A stretch of 64,000 bases of DNA, from NCBI GenBank assembly GCA_026125795.1, contig JAHCKM010000002.1:62001-126000 (forward strand), written 5' to 3'. This document shows positions 1 to 7,948 of the stretch, piece after piece. This DNA is from Burkholderiaceae bacterium. GTDB taxonomy: Bacteria > Pseudomonadota > Gammaproteobacteria > Burkholderiales > Burkholderiaceae_C. The position numbers and the translations under genes were made by a program. Below the pieces are notes generated by a model. It saw only the letters and a program-made list of their open reading frames with translations. It was not told the origin of the DNA and searched no databases. Each line of letters opens with the position of its first letter. Within the stretch, counting starts at the first letter, position 1.

Positions 1-551
1 GGGTCGAGCGCATCGCACACGTCGAGTGCCTGCTCCAGCGTGTTGATGCAGGCGCGGTCGGCGGCGTACATCGGGTGCAGCGGCTCGATCGCCAGCGGCA
101 AGCCGCGCTCGCGCGCATCGTCGAGCAGCGCCGCGATGCCCTCGGTGACCTGCGCGCGCGCGCCGGCGAGGTCGCGGTGCGCCGGCGAGCCGCTCAACGC
201 GCCGGGCAGCGCGCCGACCACCAGCACCAGGCAGGCGGCATTCAGCGTGCAGGCTTCATCGAGTGCGCGCCGGTTGTCGTCGCGCATCGCTTGTTTCGAC
301 GCGGCGTCGGTGTAGGTGAACATGCCGCCGCGGCAGTAGCCCGACAGCTCGAGGCCGAGCGCCTGGACCTGGCGCGCGATCGTGTCGAGCCCGGCGGCAG
401 CGACCTGGTCGCGCCAGGGCGAGATCGCGCGGATGCCGCGCTGCGCACAGGCGTCGAGGATCTGCGGCAGCGGCCAATCCTGGCCGCGCTGCTTGCGCAC
501 CGTCGCGGTGTTGATCGACAGCCAGCGGTGGTCGTGCGAGAAGTCGCGCAT
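1..551 (-). CDS. Sugar phosphate isomerase/epimerase-like TIM-barrel protein (partial, 3' end outside window)
   Basis: The frame opens with an ATG at 551 and runs leftward past base 1, giving the N-terminal 183 codons. The translation has the xylose-isomerase-like TIM-barrel look: a first strand ending LSINTATV, then ISPWRD, LSGYCRGGMF and AIEPLHPMYA, the last typical of the metal-site strand with a conserved Glu. It starts 12 bases after the DUF993 gene stop, so it is the last visible gene of a leftward operon with a dioxygenase, a Gfo/Idh/MocA dehydrogenase and DUF993. By analogy with inositol- and sugar-type clusters it probably isomerises or cleaves a keto-sugar intermediate. Substrate unknown. 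Confidence 0.85.
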   Translation of the reverse strand, partial: MRDFSHDHRWLSINTATVRKQRGQDWPLPQILDACAQRGIRAISPWRDQVAAAGLDTIARQVQALGLELSGYCRGGMFTYTDAASKQAMRDDNRRALDEACTLNAACLVLVVGALPGALSGSPAHRDLAGARAQVTEGIAALLDDARERGLPLAIEPLHPMYAADRACINTLEQALDVCDALD

Positions 552-563
552 GCTCCGCGGCGC

Positions 564-1748
564 TCAGGCGTCGACACCGTGCAGCGCCAGCAGCGTCTTC
601 ATGCGGCGCACCGCGAGGTCGGGCTGCTCGATCAATCCAGCCGCATCGGCCAGGCGGAACAGCTCGGCCAGGTGCGGCAGCGAACGGGTGCTCTGTTGTC
701 CCCCGACCATGATGAAGTGGTTCTGATGGCCGTTGAGCCAGGCCATGAACACCACGCCCGTTTTGTAATAGCGCGTCGGCGCCTTGAAGATGTGGCGGCT
801 TAAGCCCACCGTGGGCTCGAGGATCTGGTGGAAGCGCACCGCATCGCCCGCGGCCAGCGCGGCGAGCGCGGCGCTCGCGGCTGGCGCGATGGCGTCGAAG
901 ATGCCGAGCAGCGCATCGCTTTGCTGCTGGTTCGGTGCCCGGCCGACGCCATCGCCGGCGATCAGCTCGGGGTAGTTGAAGTCGTCGCCGGTGTACATGC
1001 GCACGCCCGCAGGCAGGCGCCGGCGCATCGCGATCTCCTTGTCCTTGTCGAGCAGCGAGATCTTGATGCCGTCGACCTTGGCCGCGTGCGCCTCGATGAT
1101 GCCGAGCGCGGTCGACATCGCGCGATCGATGTCGTGCGAACCCCAGTAGCCTGCCAGCGCCGGATCGAACATGTCACCGAGCCAGTGCAGGATCACCGGC
1201 TGCCTCGCCTGCGACAGCACGCGGTCGTAAACGCGCTCGAAGTCGGCGGGGCCCGTCGCCACCCGCGTGAGCGCGCGGCTGGCCATCACGATCAGGCGGC
1301 CGCCGAGCTGCTCGATCGCGGACATCTGCTCCTCGTAGGCGCGGATCACGTCGTCGACACCTTTTGCGGCCTCGGGCGCGAGGTGGTCGGTGCCGCAGCC
1401 GCTGGCTACCCGTGCGCCGGGCACGTCGCGCGCCGCATCGAGGCAACGCCGGATCAGCTCCAGCGAGGTCGGCCAGTCGAGCCCCATGCCACGCTGCGCG
1501 GTGTCCATCGCCTCGGCCACGCCAAGTCCCAGGCCCCACAGGCGCTGGCGGTAGGCGATGGTGGTGTCCCAGTCGATCGCGCAATCGAGCCACGGGTCGC
1601 CGGCGGCGCGCGCGTCGGCCACCACGTGGGCCGCCGAGTACGCGATGCGGTTGAACGGCGTGCCGACCTGCGCCGGCCGGAACGCGCCGGGCGCCCGCAG
1701 CGTGTAGGGCGCGAGCGTGCCGTCGGCGCGGGGCAGGTTGATCTTCAT
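564..1748 (-). CDS. DUF993 family protein (dihydrodipicolinate synthase-like TIM barrel)
   Basis: A 394-residue protein that I recognise as DUF993, a family distantly related to dihydrodipicolinate synthase and usually found beside Gfo/Idh/MocA dehydrogenases and sugar isomerases. Family-like stretches include YSAAHVVADA near residue 38, AIDWDTTIAYR near 57, the strand VILHWLGDMFDPALAGYWG near 185 and DGIKISLLD near 226, where the Lys lies where the Schiff-base Lys of related aldolases sits. It lies 12 bases downstream of the Gfo/Idh gene and 12 upstream of the isomerase-like gene, so it is clearly operonic. Aldolase or hydrolase chemistry on a keto-sugar acid is inference; the family has no firm activity that I know of. 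Confidence 0.88.
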   Translation of the reverse strand: MKINLPRADGTLAPYTLRAPGAFRPAQVGTPFNRIAYSAAHVVADARAAGDPWLDCAIDWDTTIAYRQRLWGLGLGVAEAMDTAQRGMGLDWPTSLELIRRCLDAARDVPGARVASGCGTDHLAPEAAKGVDDVIRAYEEQMSAIEQLGGRLIVMASRALTRVATGPADFERVYDRVLSQARQPVILHWLGDMFDPALAGYWGSHDIDRAMSTALGIIEAHAAKVDGIKISLLDKDKEIAMRRRLPAGVRMYTGDDFNYPELIAGDGVGRAPNQQQSDALLGIFDAIAPAASAALAALAAGDAVRFHQILEPTVGLSRHIFKAPTRYYKTGVVFMAWLNGHQNHFIMVGGQQSTRSLPHLAELFRLADAAGLIEQPDLAVRRMKTLLALHGVDA

Positions 1749-1760
1749 CGCGAGGGCCCT

Positions 1761-2924
1761 CTACAACGACAGCGCAGGCACGTCGACCCAGCGCCGCTCT
1801 TTCCAGCTCTGAAGCGCGGCCTCGACCAGCTGCACGCCCTTGGCACCTTCGGACAAGGTCCACTGGTACGGCGCATCCTCGGTGACATGTCGAATGAACG
1901 CCTCCCACTGGATCTTGAAGCCGTTGTCGTAGGTCTGCGCGTCGGGCACCTCTTGCCACTGGTCGAAGAAGTTCATCGTCTGCTTGACGTCGGGGTTCCA
2001 CACCGGTCGCGGCGTGGTCACGCGGCTTTGCGCACGGCACTCCTGCAGCCCGGCCACGGCCGAGCCGTGCGTGCCGTCGACGTGGAACGTCACGAGGTCG
2101 TCGCGCCTCACGCGCGTGGCCCAGCTCATCGTCAGCTGCGCCACCACCGGCTCGCCGTTGTGGCCCTTGAGCTGTGCGGTGGCGTAGGCGGCGTCGTCGG
2201 CGGTGGCCGTGTACGGCTTGCCGGCCTCGTCCCAGCGCCGGTCGATGTGCGTGGCGCCGAGGCAGGTGATCGATTGCACCGCGCCGAACAGGTTGTCGAG
2301 CACGTAGCGCCAGTGGCACATCATGTCGAGGATCATGCCGCCGCCGTCTTCCTTGCGGTAGTTCCAGCTCGGGCGCTGGATCGGCTGCAGGTCGCCCTCG
2401 AACACCCAGTAGCCGAAGTCGATGCGCACCGCGAGCATGCGGCCGAAGAAGCCGGCGCGGCGCAGCATGTCGAGCTTGCGCAGGCCGGGCAGGAACAGCT
2501 TGTCCTGCACCGCGCCGTGCTTCAGCCCGCTCGACTTCGCGAGCTTGCAGATCTCCACCGCCTCGTTCAGGTTGGTGGCGATCGGCTTCTCGCAGTACAC
2601 GTGCTTGCCGGCACGCAGCGCTGCGGCGAGCAGCGTCGGGCGCATCTGCGTGGTGCCGGAGTCGAAGAACACGCTGTCGCTCTTGCCGGCCAGCGCCGCG
2701 TCGAGGTTGGTGCCGAAGCGAGAGATGCCGTGCGCCTTGGCCAGCGCCTCGATCTTCTCGGCGTTGCGGCCGATCAGGATCGGGTCGGGCATCACCCGGT
2801 CGCCGTTGGCGAGCGGCACGCCGCCTTGTTCGCGAATCGCACAGATCGAGCGGATCAGATGTTGATTCAGGCCCATGCGGCCGGTGACGCCGTGCATGAT
2901 GAGGCCGAGGGTCTTGGTTGCCAT
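1761..2924 (-). CDS. Gfo/Idh/MocA family oxidoreductase
   Basis: A 387-residue NAD(P)-dependent dehydrogenase. The N-terminal Rossmann motif reads HGVTGRMG (residues 11-18), and the family signature CEKP supplies the catalytic-type Lys at residue 113. The C-terminal half (about 130-370) is the family's alpha/beta substrate domain with DFGYWVFEGD and DMMCHWRYV segments. Members oxidise hydroxyls of sugars, inositols or related rings. It is encoded between the dioxygenase gene (24-bp gap) and DUF993 (12-bp gap), so the hydroxylated product of the dioxygenase may be its substrate, which is inference. The ATG at 2924 is the only start that keeps the complete Rossmann strand. Confidence 0.93.
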   Translation of the reverse strand: MATKTLGLIMHGVTGRMGLNQHLIRSICAIREQGGVPLANGDRVMPDPILIGRNAEKIEALAKAHGISRFGTNLDAALAGKSDSVFFDSGTTQMRPTLLAAALRAGKHVYCEKPIATNLNEAVEICKLAKSSGLKHGAVQDKLFLPGLRKLDMLRRAGFFGRMLAVRIDFGYWVFEGDLQPIQRPSWNYRKEDGGGMILDMMCHWRYVLDNLFGAVQSITCLGATHIDRRWDEAGKPYTATADDAAYATAQLKGHNGEPVVAQLTMSWATRVRRDDLVTFHVDGTHGSAVAGLQECRAQSRVTTPRPVWNPDVKQTMNFFDQWQEVPDAQTYDNGFKIQWEAFIRHVTEDAPYQWTLSEGAKGVQLVEAALQSWKERRWVDVPALSL

Positions 2925-2948
2925 GGTCGTTGGGCTTCAGGCGGTGGG

Positions 2949-3689
2949 TCAGGACACGCGCATCTTCAGCGCGTGGTCGTAAGGCAGGGCCGGGTTGGCG
3001 AACTCGACGCCGTTGCGCACGAAGTGCAGCGCACAGGCGCGGCGCCAGTTCAGGCTGTGGTTCGGCCCCGACTGGTGGAACGTGTTGCCGTGATGGAACG
3101 ACACGCCGCCGCGTCTCACCGGCGCCGGCACCATCGGCTGGCGCTCGAGGATGGCGGCCGGCAACTGCAGGTTAAACGGCTCGTGCGGTGGCGCTTCATG
3201 CGGATACACCGGCCCGAAGTTGCTGCCTTCGCCGAAGTACAGGCAGCCGTTCTCCAGCGTGGCGTCGTCGAGCGCGACCCATGCGGTGACCACGCCCTCG
3301 GGATCGGTGGGGCCGAAGTAGAAGTTGTCCTGGTGCGCCGGCTTCGGGCCGCCGCCCTCGGGCGGCTTGAAGAAGATCTGGCTGAAGTACACCGACACGC
3401 CGGGCCCGATCAGCGCCTCCACCAGCGACACCAGCGCCGGCGCAGTGGCCAGGCGCCGCACCGCGGCGCGATGGTGGTGCGGGTTGTCGAGCTTGCGCAG
3501 CACGCTGCGCGCCTTGACGCCGCCATCGACGTACCACGCGCGCTGCTCGGGCGGCAGATCGGCCAGGAACTGCTCGCCCCAGGCCTCGATGTCGGCCACC
3601 ACGGCCGCGGTTTCCTGCGCGCTGAACACGCCCGGCACGGTGAGATGCCCGAGGTGGCGGTACAGCGTCTTGTCTGCTTCGGAGAGCAT
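2949..3689 (-). CDS. Phytanoyl-CoA dioxygenase (PhyH) family Fe(II)/2-oxoglutarate oxygenase
   Basis: A 246-residue PhyH-family enzyme. The iron facial triad is visible: H119 and D121 in AHQDNFYF, and the distal H205 in TFHQSGPN, followed by a 2-oxoglutarate-binding type Arg (R216). The whole family core is present, and the length is normal for bacterial PhyH proteins. It is the first gene of the leftward operon, with a predicted promoter (-35 TTGACG at 3754-3759, -10 TACATT at 3731-3736) and an operator-like site overlapping the transcription start. PhyH enzymes hydroxylate or oxidatively demethylate small molecules; with a methyltransferase gene opposite, oxidation of a methylated substrate is plausible but inferred. 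Confidence 0.92.
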   Translation of the reverse strand: MLSEADKTLYRHLGHLTVPGVFSAQETAAVVADIEAWGEQFLADLPPEQRAWYVDGGVKARSVLRKLDNPHHHRAAVRRLATAPALVSLVEALIGPGVSVYFSQIFFKPPEGGGPKPAHQDNFYFGPTDPEGVVTAWVALDDATLENGCLYFGEGSNFGPVYPHEAPPHEPFNLQLPAAILERQPMVPAPVRRGGVSFHHGNTFHQSGPNHSLNWRRACALHFVRNGVEFANPALPYDHALKMRVS

Positions 3690-3711
3690 CGGGTCCTGCG
3701 GCGGAGGAGCA

Positions 3712-3759
3712 AATCTCCAGATGGTGAATTAATGTACGGAGCGGCCGCCGCCACGTCAA
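3712..3759 (-). promoter_or_regulatory. Promoter and weak TetR-type operator of the PhyH operon
   Basis: Read on the minus strand: -35 TTGACG (3759-3754), 17-bp spacer, -10 TACATT (3736-3731), then ATTCACCATCTGGAGATT (3729-3712). The last sequence matches the tctC operator GTTCACCGACCGGTTAAC at 10 of 18 bases; the TTCACC half is intact and the other half degenerate. Its placement right after the -10 is the same as at the tetR, tctC and metE-like promoters. Confidence 0.55.
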
Positions 3760-3789
3760 GGCGCGGCATCAGGCTTTCCCTCCATCGCC

Positions 3790-3840
3790 TTGACGCTCTG
3801 GGAGGCGGCCGATAGCATGATTCATCACCATACGGTTAAT
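3790..3840 (+). promoter_or_regulatory. Promoter and TetR-type operator of the MetE-like operon
   Basis: -35 TTGACG (3790-3795), 17-bp spacer, -10 TAGCAT (3813-3818), then CATCACCATACGGTTAAT (3823-3840), matching the tctC operator at 12 of 18 bases. A GGAG ribosome-binding site follows at 3845-3848, six bases before the ATG at 3854. The -35 box and spacer length mirror those of the divergent PhyH promoter. Confidence 0.65.
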
Positions 3841-3853
3841 TTTCGGAGATCCA

Positions 3854-4858
3854 ATGCCCAGCATCCAGACCACCGTCGTCGGCTCGTATCCGGTGCCCGA
3901 CTGGCTGGTAGCCAGCCCCTCCGAGCAGGCCCTGCTCGACGCCACGCGCGTGGTCATTCACACGCAGGAGCAGGCCGGCGTGGACGTGGTGTGCGACGGC
4001 GAGCTGTACCGCTTCGACATCAACCATCCAGAGACCAACGGGATGATCGAGTACTTCGTGCGGCCGATGGACGGCATCACGCAGCGCTTCTCGTTCGAAG
4101 ACCTGATCGCCTATCGCAGCAAGAGCGGCATGAAGTTCCGCACCCGGCCGCCGGGCACGGTGATCGGGCCGATCGGCCACGGCAGCCTCGACCTGCCGCT
4201 GGCGTGCAGCCGCGCCAAGGCGCTGGCGACGCGCACCTTCAAGTTCACGCTCACCGGTCCGCACATGCTGGCCAAGACGCTGATCGACAAGCACTACGGC
4301 GACACCGCCGCGCTGGCGCATGCGATCGGCGACGCGCTGGCCGAGCAGGTGAAGCACCTCGACGCCGACATCGTGCAGGTCGACGAGGCCAACCTGCCGG
4401 GTCACCCGGAGGAGTCCAAATGGGCGGCCTCTGCGATCAACCGCGTGCTCGACGCGGTGCGCGGCACGGCGGCGGTGCACCTGTGCTTCGGCAACTATGG
4501 CGGCCAGACGATCCAGAAGGGCACCTGGGACCGGCTGATCGACTACCTCAACGCGCTGCACGCCGACCACGTGATCCTCGAGTGCGCCCACCGCCCCCCC
4601 GAGGAACTGCACGCGTTCAAGGACCTCAAGCCCGAGATCGGCTTCGGGCTCGGCGTGGTCGACATCAAGAGCACCGACGTCGAAAGTGCCGATGCGGTAG
4701 CGCGCGCGATCGAGCGTGCCGAGAAGACGCTCGGTGCCGGTCGGGTGCGCTACATCCACCCCGACTGCGGCTTCTGGATGCTCAAGCGCTCGATCGCCGA
4801 CGCCAAGATGCGGGCCCTCGCGCTCGGGCGCGACCGCTTCGAAGGCATTGCTCGGTAG
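3854..4858 (+). CDS. Core MetE-like zinc methyltransferase (cobalamin-independent methionine synthase C-terminal family)
   Basis: A 334-residue protein, about the catalytic C-terminal half of MetE (full MetE is about 750 residues). All four zinc ligands can be placed: H209 and C211 in VHLCFGNYG, E243 in ILECAHRP and C305 in IHPDCGFWML. The N-terminal VVGSYPVPDWL is the usual opening of stand-alone MetE-like proteins. It should transfer a methyl group to or from a thiol. The setting (first gene of a catabolic operon opposite a dioxygenase, under a TetR-type operator) argues for demethylation or methyl transfer in substrate breakdown rather than housekeeping methionine synthesis. That is inference. 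Confidence 0.9.
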   Translation: MPSIQTTVVGSYPVPDWLVASPSEQALLDATRVVIHTQEQAGVDVVCDGELYRFDINHPETNGMIEYFVRPMDGITQRFSFEDLIAYRSKSGMKFRTRPPGTVIGPIGHGSLDLPLACSRAKALATRTFKFTLTGPHMLAKTLIDKHYGDTAALAHAIGDALAEQVKHLDADIVQVDEANLPGHPEESKWAASAINRVLDAVRGTAAVHLCFGNYGGQTIQKGTWDRLIDYLNALHADHVILECAHRPPEELHAFKDLKPEIGFGLGVVDIKSTDVESADAVARAIERAEKTLGAGRVRYIHPDCGFWMLKRSIADAKMRALALGRDRFEGIAR

Positions 4859-4864
4859 GGCAAC

Positions 4865-5905
4865 ATGTCCACGCTGCCGCAACGCTTCGCCGACGTCGAA
4901 GCCCTCGAGGCCTTCATGAGCGAGCCCACGCCCGGGCTCGTGGCCGACCTTGCGCGCGTTGACGGCGACATCATCGTGCTCGGCGTCGCGGGCAAGATGG
5001 GTCCGACGCTGGCGCGCATGGCCAAGCGCGCAGCCCCCGAGCGCCGTGTCATTGGCGTGGCGCGCTTCAGCGAACCGGGTCTGCGCGAGTCGCTGCAGCG
5101 CCACGGCATCGAGTGCATCGCCTGCGACCTGCTCGACCGCGCCGCGTTGCAGCGCCTGCCCAACGTGGCCGACGGCGTGCGCAACTGCGTGTTCATGGCG
5201 GGGCACAAGTTCGGCGCCACCGGCAACGCGTCGCTCACCTGGATGATGAACGTCGGCGTGCCGATGATGGTGGCGGACACCTTTCGCGAGATGCGCATCG
5301 TGGCCTTTTCAACCGCCTGCGTGTACCCGTTCGTGCCGGTCACGGGCCCGGGCGCCAGCGAGTCCACGCCGGCCACGCCGCCGCCCGGCGACTATGCCAA
5401 CTCGTGCGTCGGCCGCGAGCGCATGTTCGAGTACGGCTCGGCCAAGTACGGCACACCGGGACGGCTGGTGCGGCTGTCGTACGCGATCGACATGCGCTAC
5501 GGCGTGCTGCACGACGTGGCGCGCAACGTGCTCGAGGGCAAGACGATCGACCTGACGATGGGCCATGCCGATGTGATCTGGCAAGGCGACGCCAACGAGC
5601 AGTCGCTGCGGCTGCTGGCGCACTGCACCGCGCCGACCACGCCGATCAACGTCACCGGACCGCAGCACACGAGCATCCGCTGGCTCGCCGGCGAGTTCGG
5701 CCAGCGCTTCGGCCGTGCGCCAGTGTTCACCGGCCGGGAGGCCGAAACCGCCTGGCTCGAAGACACGCGCGCCGCGCAAGAGCTGTTCGGCGCGCCGCGC
5801 GTGCCGCTGGAGACGATGATCGACTGGGTGGCCGACTGGGTGCAGCGCGGCGGCGCGAGTCTCAACAAGCCCACACACTTCTCCACGCGGGATGGCAAGT
5901 ACTGA
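4865..5905 (+). CDS. NAD-dependent epimerase/dehydratase-family protein
   Basis: A 346-residue Rossmann-fold protein of the extended SDR type. The nucleotide-binding motif GVAGKMG lies at residues 40-46, and FSTACVYPF near 148 corresponds to the strand carrying the catalytic Ser/Thr. The usual YxxxK pair appears as Y177-A-N-S-C181, so the Lys is not evident and activity may differ from classical epimerases. It starts 6 bases after the MetE-like stop and overlaps the next gene by 14 bases, so the three form one operon. A role in reshaping a sugar-like intermediate is inferred from the neighbours. Confidence 0.87.
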   Translation: MSTLPQRFADVEALEAFMSEPTPGLVADLARVDGDIIVLGVAGKMGPTLARMAKRAAPERRVIGVARFSEPGLRESLQRHGIECIACDLLDRAALQRLPNVADGVRNCVFMAGHKFGATGNASLTWMMNVGVPMMVADTFREMRIVAFSTACVYPFVPVTGPGASESTPATPPPGDYANSCVGRERMFEYGSAKYGTPGRLVRLSYAIDMRYGVLHDVARNVLEGKTIDLTMGHADVIWQGDANEQSLRLLAHCTAPTTPINVTGPQHTSIRWLAGEFGQRFGRAPVFTGREAETAWLEDTRAAQELFGAPRVPLETMIDWVADWVQRGGASLNKPTHFSTRDGKY

Positions 5906-6773
5906 GCCCGATGCTGCGGCGGCAATCGTGCCGCTGCGGCTGCAAGACCTGCCGGGCGCGCTTGCGCTGTCGCTATCGGCGAACTGGAACCAGAACGAGG
6001 CCGATTGGCGCTCGATGCTCACGCTCGGACGCGGCTTCGGGATTCACGCGGCGGCCGACGACGGCGTCACGCGACTCGCGGCGTCGGTCGTCGTTCTGCC
6101 GTACGGCGACGACTTTGCATGGGTCAGCATGGTGCTCGTGTTGCCAGCGTTCCGGCGCCGCGGCTATGCATCGCTGCTGCTGCGCCACGCGCTGGCCGGG
6201 TTGTCTGCCCAGGGCAGGGCGGCGGTCCTCGATGCGACGCCGGCTGGTCACGCGGTGTACGTGCAGGAGGGTTTCATCGACACCTGGGGCTTTGCGCGCT
6301 ACCGTCGCGAAGCGCGCCCCGATGGCGCCGCAATGAGCGGTGCAACGCGGCCGCTGCGTGACGCCGACTGGCCGGCGATCGAGGCGCTCGACACGCCGGC
6401 CTTCGGCGCCAACCGCGGCGCGTTGTTGCGTGCGCTCGCGCAGCGCTTGCCGCTCGCCGCGCGCGTCGCGGAGCAGGGTGGGCGCGTGATCGGCTTCGTG
6501 CTCGGGCGCGACGGTCGCGAGGCCACGCAGGTCGGCCCGCTGATCGCCGCCGACGACGCGGTGGCGCACCAGCTCCTGGCCGACACGCTGGTCGCGCTGC
6601 CGGGGCCGCTGTATCTCGACCTGCTCGATCGGCGCCGAGCGCTGCTGCTGCCGTGGCTGCAGGCGCAAGGGTTTCAGTTTCAGCGGCCGTTCACGCGCAT
6701 GGTGCACGGCCGCCGAGATGCGCCGGGCGATGCGGCGACGATCGTGCTGGCAGCAGGCCCCGAACTCGGGTAA
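5892..6773 (+). CDS. GNAT family N-acetyltransferase (two GNAT-like halves)
   Basis: A 293-residue protein starting with an ATG that overlaps the epimerase-like gene by 14 bases. Residues about 15-130 form a GNAT domain with the acetyl-CoA loop LPAFRRRGYASLLLRHAL near 84-101. Residues about 155-280 form a second GNAT-like half (VIGFVLGRDG, VGPLIA). The substrate is unknown; in this operon it might acetylate or detoxify an amino or hydroxy intermediate, which is inference. A strong hairpin terminator follows. Confidence 0.85.
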   Translation: MASTEPDAAAAIVPLRLQDLPGALALSLSANWNQNEADWRSMLTLGRGFGIHAAADDGVTRLAASVVVLPYGDDFAWVSMVLVLPAFRRRGYASLLLRHALAGLSAQGRAAVLDATPAGHAVYVQEGFIDTWGFARYRREARPDGAAMSGATRPLRDADWPAIEALDTPAFGANRGALLRALAQRLPLAARVAEQGGRVIGFVLGRDGREATQVGPLIAADDAVAHQLLADTLVALPGPLYLDLLDRRRALLLPWLQAQGFQFQRPFTRMVHGRRDAPGDAATIVLAAGPELG

Positions 6774-6787
6774 CCAATCACCGGACA

Positions 6788-6822
6788 GGGTTCGGCCGAC
6801 CGGCCGAACCCGCTTCTTCGTC
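6788..6822 (+). terminator. Rho-independent terminator of the MetE-like operon
   Basis: Perfect stem GGGTTCGGCC / GGCCGAACCC (6788-6811, GACC loop) followed by GCTTCTTCGTCTTATTT. It lies between the GNAT gene and the convergent binding-protein gene. Confidence 0.85.
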
Positions 6823-7815
6823 TTATTTGGTCATCTTGATCGACTTGTCGAGAAATTCGTTCGTGTAGACCGTCTTCACGTCGAACGGCTTGTCGATGCC
6901 GATGTACTCCTTGACCAGATCGTAGTCGGCACCCATGCGCTTGTCGTCGTGCACGCCGAGCGCGACTTCGCGCGAGAACTTGTCGCTCATCAGTTGTTCG
7001 ACCAGCTTCCAGTTGTCGAGCTCGTTGTCGAACTTCAGCGCCCCGTTGGCGTCGACCAGCGCCTGCACGCACGGGTTGGGTTCCTTGACGCAGGCGGCGA
7101 ACGCACGCTGCGTGACCTTGACGAACTTGTCGACCAGCGGCTTGTTGTTCTTCAGGAACTCGGCATTCACGATCACCGAGTTGCCGTACGGGTTCAAGCC
7201 CGCGTCGCGCCACGCCAGAAAGCCCATGTCGTCGCCCAGCTCGCGCTGGAAGATGTGGTGGATGTTGAAGAACGAGGTCGTCACGTCGATCGACTTCGCC
7301 TTCAGCGCCGCGAGCTTGCCGTTGGCATCGATGTTGACCCAGGTCACCGACTTCGGATCGAGGCCGTTGGCCTTGGCGAGCGCGGGCCACATCACACGCG
7401 CGCCATCGGCCGCTGGATTGCCGATCTTCTTGCCGGCAAAGTCCTTCACGCCCTTGATGCCCGAGCTCTTGAGCCAGTACATGCCTTGCGGCGAATTGGC
7501 GTAGACGTTGAACACCGCCACGGTGTCGGCACCTTTGCCCTTGGCCACCAGCACGCCGGCCATGTCGGCCAGGCCGATCGGCGTGGCGCCGGCGCCCACG
7601 CGCTGCGTGGCCAACGCCGAGCCCTTGCCCGGCTCGAGCTGCAAATCGATGCCTTCCTTGGCATACCAGCCGAGCTTCTTGGCGTAGTAGTAGGGCGCGT
7701 GGTCGCCGCCCGGCACCCAGTTGAGAACGAAATCGACCTTCTGCTGCGCTTGCGCCGGCAGCGTGGCGAAGCAGGCCGCGGCGACGGCGACGGCGTGGAT
7801 CAGCGGCTTCGACAT
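6823..7815 (-). CDS. ABC transporter substrate-binding protein (NMT1/THI5, SsuA-like)
   Basis: A 330-residue periplasmic binding protein. The signal peptide ends near LPAQAQQ (about residue 24). The mature part begins VDFVLNWVPGGDHAPYYYAKK, the hallmark of NMT1/THI5-like proteins that bind pyrimidine-like, riboflavin-like or sulfonate-like ligands. It is transcribed away from the operon at 7949 that encodes two permeases, one ATPase and another binding protein of the same family, so it probably feeds that transporter. The convergent GNAT gene ends 49 bases downstream. Ligand unknown. Confidence 0.92.
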   Translation of the reverse strand: MSKPLIHAVAVAAACFATLPAQAQQKVDFVLNWVPGGDHAPYYYAKKLGWYAKEGIDLQLEPGKGSALATQRVGAGATPIGLADMAGVLVAKGKGADTVAVFNVYANSPQGMYWLKSSGIKGVKDFAGKKIGNPAADGARVMWPALAKANGLDPKSVTWVNIDANGKLAALKAKSIDVTTSFFNIHHIFQRELGDDMGFLAWRDAGLNPYGNSVIVNAEFLKNNKPLVDKFVKVTQRAFAACVKEPNPCVQALVDANGALKFDNELDNWKLVEQLMSDKFSREVALGVHDDKRMGADYDLVKEYIGIDKPFDVKTVYTNEFLDKSIKMTK

Positions 7816-7856
7816 GGGGCTCTCCTGAATTGCCTTGCGACGGGGAACTGGGTTAA

Positions 7857-7890
7857 ATTCACCAGCTAGTGATTTCCTGTCGCCAGTATA
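7857..7890 (-). promoter_or_regulatory. Candidate -10 box and palindromic operator in the divergent promoter region
   Basis: Minus-strand -10 TATACT (7890-7885) upstream of the binding-protein gene, with no clear -35. Nine bases further on is TCACCAGCTAGTGA (7859-7872), a palindrome with one mismatched pair. The longer 18-mer at 7857-7874 shares 10 of 18 bases with the TetR-type operator at tctC. It lies between divergent genes (7815 and 7949), where one operator could serve both. Confidence 0.4.
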
Positions 7891-7948
7891 GGGCGACGCC
7901 TGGTCGATTCACGGCCATCCCGCGCGCTCGAGCCACAGAACTTTCCCT

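Noticed and set aside
828-3815. Very long open frame on the + strand opposite the Gfo/Idh, DUF993 and PhyH genes
   Set aside because: The translation is low-complexity Arg/Ala/His-rich with no family resemblance, and the minus strand encodes recognisable proteins. High GC produces such antisense frames.
3854-4858. Housekeeping methionine synthase MetE
   Set aside because: Only the catalytic half is present and the gene lies in a regulated catabolic operon, so I call it MetE-like.
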